NCBI GenBank assembly: GCA_913053915.1
Contig: CAJXGP010000127.1
Span: 1 to 6,420, forward strand
Source of the DNA: an uncultured Ignavibacteriales bacterium
GTDB taxonomy: Bacteria; Bacteroidota; Ignavibacteria; Ignavibacteriales; Ignavibacteriaceae
DNA: 6,420 nucleotides
Direction: 5' to 3'
Shown here: positions 1 to 5,067 of the stretch, piece by piece
How positions within the stretch are numbered: the stretch's first letter is position 1
Layout: each line of letters begins with the position of its first letter
The notes under the pieces: model-generated
Database searches by the model: none
Told to the model about the DNA's origin: nothing
Seen by the model: the letters and a program-made list of their open reading frames with translations, nothing else
Made by a program: the position numbers and the translations under genes

Positions 1-606
1 GTCCGGCGCGATCAATTTTATTTCTTCAGAGAACGTTATTACCGTAAAACGCTCTACATTATCCAGGCCTTTATAGCCTAAACGAACTGAGCGTTTAAAA
101 TCTTTTTGCGGTAAATGTGTCCCCGTCTTAACACGTTTAACCCCGCGCACCTGAAATATGTCAAAATAGTCGGCCGAAAATTTTATTTCCATTGACACGG
201 TGAAAGCAGCTTGTCCAAAATTAACAAGTCGCAAATGCTCATACTGCGCCCCGTCGAGTAAATATTTTGCCCTGAAAATATGCAGTGTCCCAGAGCGGAT
301 GGCTATATCATTGCCTGAATAAATATCGGGCGTTGTTAAATCAACCGTCATCGCACTGTTATCCTGCTTGACGGTTGAATTGAGTAACAGCGGACGACGA
401 TTATTTATTGTCAACTCATAACACGATAGAAAACGGGTTCCTTCGTGGTAAAGCCCCTGCTCACCCGCGCCAATATGCTGGATATCGCCATGCCGATCAA
501 ATAAACCAAAGGTCTCGCCTTGTTTAAGTACACGTGTTTGGTCATCGGTTCGAGACGATGATGCCAGCACATACCAGTCATCATCAACTCGGATTACGTC
601 TTCCAC
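1..606 (-). CDS. Glycogen debranching enzyme-like protein, N-terminal domain (partial, C-terminal part beyond window)
   Basis: Reading the minus strand from a GTG at 606-604 gives 202 codons with no stop up to the window edge. The visible part matches the N-terminal beta-rich domain (GDE_N_bis type) of amylo-alpha-1,6-glucosidase-like proteins. Marks are an opening 'DDWYVLASSSRTDDQTR' (residues 9-25), 'GLYHEGTRFLSCYEL' (51-65), where the family has G-L-[FY]-x-x-x-T-R-F-L, and 'FSADYFDIFQVRG' (143-155), where the family has a D-[FY]-x-D-[LI]-F-x-V-R-G block. In this family the catalytic GH-type alpha/alpha barrel follows after roughly residue 250-300 and would lie outside the window. The likely role is cytoplasmic hydrolysis of alpha-glucan branch points, or a related alpha-glucosidic activity; the exact substrate is not visible. 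The GTG start is chosen because GGGAGGT sits 9 nt upstream; the overlapping TTG frame stops after four codons. It follows the GT4 gene by 17 nt, so the two are probably cotranscribed. Confidence 0.85.
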   Translation of the reverse strand, partial: MEDVIRVDDDWYVLASSSRTDDQTRVLKQGETFGLFDRHGDIQHIGAGEQGLYHEGTRFLSCYELTINNRRPLLLNSTVKQDNSAMTVDLTTPDIYSGNDIAIRSGTLHIFRAKYLLDGAQYEHLRLVNFGQAAFTVSMEIKFSADYFDIFQVRGVKRVKTGTHLPQKDFKRSVRLGYKGLDNVERFTVITFSEEIKLIAPD

Positions 607-615
607 AATAAACTT

Positions 616-622
616 ACCTCCC
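616..622 (-). promoter_or_regulatory. Shine-Dalgarno site of the debranching-enzyme gene
   Basis: The minus strand reads GGGAGGT, 9 nt before the GTG start at 606. It begins just after the TAA stop (626-624) of the upstream glycosyltransferase, so a ribosome finishing that gene ends on top of this site. This supports both the non-ATG start and translational coupling of the two genes. Confidence 0.7.
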
Positions 623-623
623 G

Positions 624-1673
624 TTACACAGCAAGTGGCGTCTTAAATTCTTGTTCGCGCAATGATTCATACGCCTTAAGATAACCATTAGCCATTTGTG
701 TTGCCGAGAATCGTTTTTCAAAAACATAACGGCAACATTGCCGACTGATGGTTTCAATTTTTTCTACGGCCTCAATGGCATCATTTACATTATTAACAAT
801 GAATCCCGTTTCACCTTGCAACATAACTTCGGAGACTGAGCCACGATTAAAGGCAACAACCGGTGTGCCACAGGCCATAGATTCAATCATGACCAGACCA
901 AAGGGTTCAGGCCAGTCGATAGGAAAAAGCGTGGCATAAGCATTACCAAGGAATTCATCCTTTTCCTGCTCATCAATCTCACCGATATATTCAATTAACG
1001 GGTTTTTAAGCAGCGGTTTAATAACGTCACAATAATAGTCTTCATCAACTTTATCGACCTTGGCGGCAATATTAAGTTTCATTCCAACCCGTAAGGCAAT
1101 TTCGATCGCACGCTCGATCCCCTTTTCGGGAGAAATACGCCCCAGGAAAGCGAGATATTCACCCGCTTGAGCACGATACGTATAATTCTCCTGTGGGATT
1201 CCGTTGTAGACCGTCGCATGCCAGTTTGCCTTAGGTAGCGGGATGCGTTGACTGTTTGATATTGATATCAGCGGGATATCTTTAAACTCCGCAAAAACGG
1301 TGCTTAAATGGGGTAAATCCAGACGTCCGTGCATGGTTGTCAATGACGGTGTTAGCATGAACTGGTGCTGGGCAAAATGCAGCAAGTCAATATGGAAATG
1401 GATCATATCAAACTCTTGTGACATCATATTTAACTGATTCAATAAAATAATATGATGAGCCAATGGATCGGTATGAAGTTTGTTTAATCTTAATGCCTTA
1501 TCGACGATTGGAATCAGTTCGGCACTGGTTTGTGAATCACCACTTGCAAATAAGGTCACTTCATGACCCTGTTTTACAAGTTCCTCGGTTAAGTATGAAA
1601 CCACACGCTCAGTACCGCCATAGTAACGGGGGGGGACGCTTTCAAATAAAGGCGCAACTTGTGCAATTCTCAT
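624..1673 (-). CDS. Glycosyltransferase family 4 protein (GT-B fold)
   Basis: This 349-residue protein has the full two-domain layout of a retaining GT4 glycosyltransferase. The N-terminal Rossmann domain opens with 'MRIAQVAPLFESVPPRYYGG' (1-20) and then TERVV, the glycine-rich acceptor-side loop with the 'VPPxxYGGxER' block of this subgroup. H115-G116 ('TTMHG') and the GT1-type hinge 'LGRISPEKG' (177-185, with a donor-phosphate-binding Arg/Lys pair) follow. The nucleotide-sugar site is 'EPFGLVMIE' (256-264), the E-x7-E motif, followed by 'ACGTPVVAF'. There is no signal peptide or membrane segment, so it acts in the cytoplasm. ATG at 1673 is supported by AGGAGA 7 nt upstream. Pairing with a debranching-type gene 17 nt downstream suggests a role in alpha-glucan or glucoside synthesis, but donor and acceptor cannot be told from sequence. 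An eight-C run encodes part of the VPP motif. Confidence 0.9.
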   Translation of the reverse strand: MRIAQVAPLFESVPPRYYGGTERVVSYLTEELVKQGHEVTLFASGDSQTSAELIPIVDKALRLNKLHTDPLAHHIILLNQLNMMSQEFDMIHFHIDLLHFAQHQFMLTPSLTTMHGRLDLPHLSTVFAEFKDIPLISISNSQRIPLPKANWHATVYNGIPQENYTYRAQAGEYLAFLGRISPEKGIERAIEIALRVGMKLNIAAKVDKVDEDYYCDVIKPLLKNPLIEYIGEIDEQEKDEFLGNAYATLFPIDWPEPFGLVMIESMACGTPVVAFNRGSVSEVMLQGETGFIVNNVNDAIEAVEKIETISRQCCRYVFEKRFSATQMANGYLKAYESLREQEFKTPLAV

Positions 1674-1717
1674 TAGTTTTTCTCCTGAAAATAGAAATAA
1701 TTCCGTTTTTTAAATAG

Positions 1718-1746
1718 AAAATAAGTCGCCAGACCAAAAATCTCAA
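1718..1746 (-). promoter_or_regulatory. Candidate sigma70-type promoter for the glycosyltransferase operon
   Basis: On the minus strand TTGAGA (1746-1741) and TATTTT (1723-1718) are separated by 17 nt, which gives an expected start of transcription near 1711 and a leader of about 37 nt before the ATG at 1673. Both hexamers are 4/6 or better to consensus and spacing is optimal, but in AT-rich DNA such matches arise by chance. Confidence 0.35.
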
Positions 1747-1831
1747 GCCGGGCAAATTCTAGTAACTGCGGGACGATTTTATTTATAGTTTAAATATAGA
1801 CTACTGGTAAAAGCATGCAGGCATATGAATA

Positions 1832-1848
1832 TATAAAATATTTATAAT
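1832..1848 (+). promoter_or_regulatory. AT-rich inverted repeat with overlapping TATAAT box
   Basis: TATAAA (1832-1837) and TTTATA (1841-1846) form a perfect 6-bp inverted repeat around a 3-nt centre, and TATAAT (1843-1848) is a perfect -10 hexamer for the permease. No -35 match or extended -10 lies at the proper distance, so this is only a candidate promoter or operator. Confidence 0.2.
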
Positions 1849-1865
1849 CTAAATAAAAAATGGGG

Positions 1866-1888
1866 TACTTCGAGTGATAACGAAGGTA
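1866..1888 (+). repeat. Small leader hairpin before the permease gene
   Basis: CTTCG (1868-1872) pairs with CGAAG (1881-1885) around an 8-nt loop, and TA on the left can pair with TA at 1887-1888 past one bulged G. The right arm contains GAAGG, the only Shine-Dalgarno-like sequence before the ATG at 1903, although at 16 nt it is further away than usual. If it forms in RNA, it could mask that site. Confidence 0.25.
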
Positions 1889-1902
1889 ATTTTAGTATTA
1901 AA

Positions 1903-3261
1903 ATGGAAAAAAAGGATACAACTCTCGACAGAAGTCTAGGTTTAATTCATGCCACGGCCAGCAACATGGCTACTATGGTTGGAATTGGACCATTTATCAC
2001 TATCCCATTAATTGTCTCGGCTATGGGAGGACCCCAGGCAATGTTAGGCTGGGCTATTGGTGCAATTATAGCTATCTCCGACGGACAAGTATGGGCTGAA
2101 CTAAGCACGTCATTGAAAGGCGAGGGGGGTTCGTATGTTTATCTCCGTGAAGCTTATAAAAAACGTTTCGGTAAGTTAATTGCTTTCCTTTTTATTTGGT
2201 CTTTTTTACTTAGCGGTCCGTTTGAAATTGCATCCGGCTTCGTAGGAATGATGCATTACGTATCCTTTATTTGGCCAGCATTGACCGAAACACACATCAA
2301 AATTTTAGCATTTTCCGCAGGGTTAGCTACTATTATCCTCCATTACAATAAAGTTAAATTTGTTGGGACTATTACCGTGATACTTTGGTCGATAATGTTA
2401 GTTACGGTCGGCGCAACTATTTTTGTCGGATTAACACATTTTCATCCGGAGAATGCTTTGGCTTTTCCTAAAGGATGGTTTTCATTCTCGTGGGGATTCA
2501 TAATGGGATTAGGAAGCGCTACCCTTATTGCAATGTATGATTTACTCGGTTATTATAACATGTGTTATATGGAAGAGGAGGTAAAAAATCCCGGGTATGT
2601 TTTCCCTCGCGCGATTCTCTGGTCGGTTATAGGCGTATCAATTTTATATGCCGTTATGAATTTTTCTATCCTTGGAATCATGCCTTGGCAGGAAATTGCC
2701 AAATCGACTCACATTGTTTCGGATATGTTCAACAATCTTTATGGAAATACTATTGCAGTTATTATAACTGTTCTCGTTGCATTTACCGCTTATGGTTCTA
2801 TTTATGCTTTAATGATGAGTTATTCACGCTTGCCCTTCGCTGCGGCACGAGACGGATTTTTCTTTGATTGGTTGAAAGCCGTTCATCCGAAAAAACATTT
2901 TCCGCATTATTCGCTTTTACTCGTGGGTGGTATTACATGTATCGCTACTTTATTTAATTTGGATTTTATAATAGCGGCAACTTTATCAAGCAGAATATTA
3001 ATCCAATTTTTGGGGCAGATAATCGGTCTGACATTACTCCGCAAATCAGAGCCTGACTTGAAACGCCCATTTAAAATGTGGCTTTACCCGCTTCCGTCCA
3101 TTGTTGCATTTATTGGATTTGCCTTCATTTTTGTCAGCTCAGGTATAGAAGCTATTAGTTTGGGTCTTGTCTGGCTAATTACCGGTGTCGGATTTTTCTT
3201 ATACTGGGCTAAAAAGAATGATGAATGGCCTTTTAAAGAAAATGATTATTCAATCGAATAA
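1903..3261 (+). CDS. APC-family amino acid permease
   Basis: This 452-residue, very hydrophobic protein has about twelve predicted membrane segments (roughly 18-40, 44-66, 90-115, 133-147, 154-178, 195-217, 235-260, 283-307, 336-358, 363-378, 396-413, 416-435), the usual length and number for the amino acid-polyamine-organocation superfamily. Family marks are the unwound TM1 glycines in 'MVGIGPFITIP' (25-35, in place of G-x-G-I-F), 'EGGSYVYLREAY' (74-85), 'MEEEVKNP' (223-230) leading into 'PRAILWS', 'YSRLPFAAARDGFF' (307-320) and 'RPFKMWLYPLPSI' (388-400). The GPF form of the TM1 motif marks a subgroup with no substrate known to me. It likely imports an amino acid across the inner membrane by proton or sodium symport, or by exchange. 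No strong Shine-Dalgarno stands close to the ATG. The gene leads a same-strand group: the CPBP gene follows after 39 nt. Confidence 0.88.
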   Translation: MEKKDTTLDRSLGLIHATASNMATMVGIGPFITIPLIVSAMGGPQAMLGWAIGAIIAISDGQVWAELSTSLKGEGGSYVYLREAYKKRFGKLIAFLFIWSFLLSGPFEIASGFVGMMHYVSFIWPALTETHIKILAFSAGLATIILHYNKVKFVGTITVILWSIMLVTVGATIFVGLTHFHPENALAFPKGWFSFSWGFIMGLGSATLIAMYDLLGYYNMCYMEEEVKNPGYVFPRAILWSVIGVSILYAVMNFSILGIMPWQEIAKSTHIVSDMFNNLYGNTIAVIITVLVAFTAYGSIYALMMSYSRLPFAAARDGFFFDWLKAVHPKKHFPHYSLLLVGGITCIATLFNLDFIIAATLSSRILIQFLGQIIGLTLLRKSEPDLKRPFKMWLYPLPSIVAFIGFAFIFVSSGIEAISLGLVWLITGVGFFLYWAKKNDEWPFKENDYSIE

Positions 3262-3300
3262 AACGAATTGTAAATAAAGTATTTAATCAAAAATATCTAA

Positions 3301-4098
3301 ATGAATATTCAAAAATTTGAATTGAAAAGTGAGATAACGAAATTATACCAAATTATCAAATCTCTTGACAGAAAAGTTGTAATAATTTTTTTATCAGTTG
3401 CAATTCTTCAAACGATATCATGGTATTATACCTCCAGATTATTCTTCCGGCAAAATTTTTATCAATTATATCAATCGAATACCCATGCACAATTGTTCGA
3501 ACTATTTTATTGGTATATAGGTGATTTTTTTACTTATTTTATTTTTCCGGTGCTTATAATTAAATTTATAATTAAAGGTAATCTACATGATTTTGGAATT
3601 GCTCTCGGAGATTATAACGCAGGGATTAAATTATCATTATTGTTCTTGCTTATTATGCTGCCTATAATATGGTTTGTTTCTTCCGAGCCGTCATTTGGAG
3701 CAATTTACCCAATATTAGGAGAAGCTAGAACATCATGGAGTATCTTTTTTATTTATGAATCGGGGTTGTTTATTTATTTGATTGCTTGGGAATTTATCTG
3801 GCGGGGTTTTATGCTGTTTGGGCTTAAAGAAAAATTTGGTTATTATGCCGTACTAATTCAAATGTTACCTTTTTTAATTCTGCATAACGGTAAACCTCCA
3901 ATCGAAACATTTGGAGTTATATTTGGTGGAATTGCTCTCGGAATACTTGCATATAGGACAAAATCAATTTACTATTGCATAATTACTCACGCAGGTATTA
4001 TGTTTAGTATAGATATAATTTCAACCTTGCGCTACCGGACGAATGAGTCCGGTGTAGGGTTGAAAGCATTATTTCATATTATAAAAATATTTTTTTGA
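3301..4098 (+). CDS. CPBP-family intramembrane metalloprotease (CAAX protease/Abi type)
   Basis: This 265-residue, Phe/Ile/Tyr-rich membrane protein has six or so hydrophobic segments. Its second half carries the CPBP motifs in order: motif 1 'WEFIWRGF' (163-170, with E164 and R168), motif 2 'FLILH' (191-195, F-x-x-x-H) followed by NGKPPIE, and motif 3 at H230 in 'THAGIMFSID'. These Glu and His residues are the expected metal and catalytic groups of the family, which includes Rce1-like prenyl proteases and bacteriocin-immunity or Abi proteins. The first Glu of the classical EExxxR is Trp here; the 'WExxxRGF' form followed by 'H.GKP' is, as I recall, a recurring variant in this family. Substrate is unknown. 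No Shine-Dalgarno precedes the ATG. The stop codon TGA overlaps the Shine-Dalgarno of pdxJ, so the two genes are tightly linked. Very AT-rich. Confidence 0.8.
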   Translation: MNIQKFELKSEITKLYQIIKSLDRKVVIIFLSVAILQTISWYYTSRLFFRQNFYQLYQSNTHAQLFELFYWYIGDFFTYFIFPVLIIKFIIKGNLHDFGIALGDYNAGIKLSLLFLLIMLPIIWFVSSEPSFGAIYPILGEARTSWSIFFIYESGLFIYLIAWEFIWRGFMLFGLKEKFGYYAVLIQMLPFLILHNGKPPIETFGVIFGGIALGILAYRTKSIYYCIITHAGIMFSIDIISTLRYRTNESGVGLKALFHIIKIFF

Positions 4099-4100
4099 GG
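4097..4100 (+). promoter_or_regulatory. Shine-Dalgarno of pdxJ overlapping the CPBP stop codon
   Basis: GAGG at 4097-4100 shares two bases with the TGA stop (4096-4098) of the preceding gene and stands 7 nt before the pdxJ ATG at 4108. This fixes the pdxJ start and implies translational coupling with the protease gene. Confidence 0.55.
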
Positions 4101-4107
4101 TTTTAAA

Positions 4108-4452
4108 ATGAGATTTTCATTAAATGTTGATCATGTGGCAACCTTAAGAAATGCTAGAGGTGAACAACAACCTGACCCTATCGCTGCGGCTTTGTTGGCG
4201 GAAGAAATAGGCGTTGACGGTATCGTTTGTCATCTGCGTGAAGACCGCAGACATATTAACGAAAGAGATGTGAGATTGCTCCGCGAACTTATTAAAACCA
4301 AGTTTGATCTTGAAATGGCTGCTACAGACGAAATTATTAAAATCGCTTGTGATGTACAGCCTGAATTAGCTACTATTGTTCCTGAACGAAGACAGGAACT
4401 TACTACCGAGGGTGGAGTAAATGTAATTGATAATATTTCGCAAATGATATAA
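4108..4452 (+). CDS. pdxJ: Pyridoxine 5'-phosphate synthase PdxJ, N-terminal half (interrupted gene)
   Basis: PdxJ condenses 1-deoxy-D-xylulose 5-phosphate with 3-amino-2-oxopropyl phosphate to pyridoxine 5'-phosphate, the ring-closing step of DXP-dependent vitamin B6 synthesis in the cytoplasm. This frame encodes the first half of the (beta/alpha)8 barrel, 114 residues, then stops at TAA. Family residues are in place at a constant offset of three from E. coli PdxJ: N6, D8-H9, R17, the catalytic base H42 in 'HLREDRRHI', R44, H49, the catalytic E69 in 'LEMA', and T99-T100 in 'ELTTEGG'. The family is normally about 237-243 residues, so this piece alone lacks the catalytic His of 'AGHGL' and the phosphate-binding C-terminal strands. 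The C-terminal half continues in another frame from 4452. Start chosen by GAGG 7 nt upstream. Either a pseudogene, a split gene, or a gene decoded across the break. Confidence 0.9.
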   Translation: MRFSLNVDHVATLRNARGEQQPDPIAAALLAEEIGVDGIVCHLREDRRHINERDVRLLRELIKTKFDLEMAATDEIIKIACDVQPELATIVPERRQELTTEGGVNVIDNISQMI

Positions 4453-4466
4453 TGTTTTATATGCCG
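4441..4466 (+). other. 26-nt frame-breaking segment inside pdxJ, bounded by near-direct repeats
   Basis: Deleting 26 nt here joins frame 1 to frame 3 as '...DNISQ-LKDAIERL...'. The spacing from TEGG to KDA then equals that of E. coli PdxJ (13 residues after GG), the total becomes 236 residues, and the catalytic His falls at 190, exactly the E. coli His193 minus the constant offset of three. The segment is bounded by CGCAAATGA (4439-4447) and CGCAATTGA (4465-4473), identical at 8 of 9 positions. It contains an in-frame TAA (4450-4452). Matching CAA codons occur at 4441-4443 (frame 1) and 4467-4469 (frame 3). It may be an insertion or an imperfect duplication: it matches the preceding 26 nt at 14 of 26 positions, not decisive in AT-rich DNA. 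Confidence 0.7.
4447..4462 (+). repeat. Hairpin inside the pdxJ interruption
   Basis: ATATAA (4447-4452) and TTATAT (4457-4462) are perfect inverted repeats around a TGTT loop. The hairpin lies wholly inside the 26-nt segment and covers the in-frame stop codon and the overlapping ATG. All pairs are A-T, so it is weak on its own. Confidence 0.6.
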
Positions 4467-4844
4467 CAATTGAAAGACGCGATCGAACGGCTTCATGATT
4501 CCGATATAGGAGTTTCATTATTTATCGAGCCGAGCATTGAACAGATTGATGCCGCCGCTGAAATTAATTCCGATTTTATCGAAATTCATACCGGGATTTT
4601 TGCAAATGCAGTTTCGGAAGAAGAACAATTTGACGAGCTTGAAAAAGCCGGGCTTGCAGTAAAACATGCAAAAAAATTAGGGCTGGGAGTTAACGCGGGC
4701 CACGGTTTGAATTATCAAAATATCAAAATCTTTAAGGAATTAAGGGATATTGATGAAGTAAGTATCGGACATGCAATTATTTCAAGAGCAATTTTTGTAG
4801 GATTAGAAAAAGCTATTCGCGAAATGATAAGATTAATAGGCTAA
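4452..4844 (+). CDS. pdxJ: Pyridoxine 5'-phosphate synthase PdxJ, C-terminal half (interrupted gene)
   Basis: This frame encodes the second half of PdxJ, complete to the natural C-terminus ('IREMIRLIG'). Family blocks are 'VSLFIEP' (21-27), 'DFIEIHTG' (41-48), 'GLGVNAGHGLNYQN' (77-90) with the catalytic proton donor H84, and 'SIGHAIISRAIFVG' (104-117) with the G106-H107 phosphate site. No residue looks damaged, so the half seems recent in its separation or still under selection. The ATG at 4452 overlaps the upstream stop by one base (TAATG), which permits reinitiation, but there is no Shine-Dalgarno; an in-frame ATG at 4461 is an alternative. Residues 1-6 (MFYMPQ) have no counterpart in the family; homology begins at LKDAIERL, residue 7. 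If the 26-nt segment is skipped, the pieces give one 236-residue enzyme. May equally be the 3' half of a pseudogene. Confidence 0.85.
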   Translation: MFYMPQLKDAIERLHDSDIGVSLFIEPSIEQIDAAAEINSDFIEIHTGIFANAVSEEEQFDELEKAGLAVKHAKKLGLGVNAGHGLNYQNIKIFKELRDIDEVSIGHAIISRAIFVGLEKAIREMIRLIG

Positions 4845-5067
4845 ATATTAAATCAATCTTAAAAGTTCAAATAATAATATCCTTTTTATGCGTTTGGAAT
4901 TAATTTTTATATTAAATACAATATTGTAAATTTGAATGTCATAACTTTAATTTATCTTTTGACGGTTGTTTTTTAATGATAGTACTTAATATTTAATTTA
5001 TTTCTAATCAAAAGTTTAACTTAATTCACTGTGTAACAGATAATTTATTCCGGTACAAAAATTATAA
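4845..5067. other. AT-rich intergenic region
   Basis: This 223-nt region between pdxJ and the DUF2400 gene has no credible open frame or RNA gene. Apart from the 12-bp palindrome and the TAnnTTTG box listed separately, it holds TTGACG at 4959-4964, a good -35 match without a convincing -10 at 16-19 nt. No GC-rich stem followed by a T run ends the pdxJ transcript, so a rho-independent terminator is not evident. Confidence 0.5.
4917..4934 (+). promoter_or_regulatory. Palindrome TACAATATTGTA overlapping a Bacteroidota-type -7 box
   Basis: TACAATATTGTA (4917-4928) is a perfect 12-bp palindrome, of the size bound by dimeric repressors. Its right end overlaps TAAATTTG (4927-4934), a full match to the TAnnTTTG -7 element of Bacteroidota promoters. 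No TTG lies 17-23 nt upstream as a -33 partner, and the start codon at 5068 is over 130 nt away, so the promoter reading is weak. If real, repressor and polymerase sites would overlap. Confidence 0.25.

Larger units (their letters stand above)
1674..1902. other. Divergent intergenic region between the two gene groups
   Basis: This 229-nt region separates the minus-strand carbohydrate genes from the plus-strand AT-rich genes. It holds the AGGAGA Shine-Dalgarno of the glycosyltransferase (1686-1681 on the minus strand), the candidate minus-strand promoter, an AT-only inverted repeat with an overlapping TATAAT, and a small hairpin just before the permease start. Base composition falls through the region from left to right. 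No small open frame with a credible ribosome binding site and no RNA gene is visible. Confidence 0.6.

Noticed and set aside
748..939. Plus-strand open frame opposite the glycosyltransferase
   Set aside because: Antisense to the conserved EPFGLVMIE region of the GT4 gene; the open frame follows from codon constraints on the other strand.
1463..1717. Plus-strand open frame opposite the glycosyltransferase start
   Set aside because: Antisense to the conserved N-terminus of the GT4 gene and its ribosome binding site; no start signal or recognisable protein.
2562..2867. Plus-strand open frame inside the permease gene in another frame
   Set aside because: Wholly inside the well-conserved APC permease, with biased composition and no domain resemblance.
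4431..4452. A simple programmed -1 frameshift joining the two pdxJ frames
   Set aside because: The overlap open in both frames (4434-4449) has no X-XXY-YYZ slippery heptamer, and a shift there would add about eight residues without counterpart in PdxJ, whereas removing 26 nt restores exact register.
4230..4496. Open frame on the minus strand over pdxJ
   Set aside because: It lies opposite the clearly homologous pdxJ frames, encodes Ser/Ile-rich noise and has no ribosome binding site.
4959..4990. TTGACG as a -35 box for the DUF2400 gene
   Set aside because: No acceptable -10 hexamer at 16-19 nt and no TAnnTTTG at the Bacteroidota spacing.
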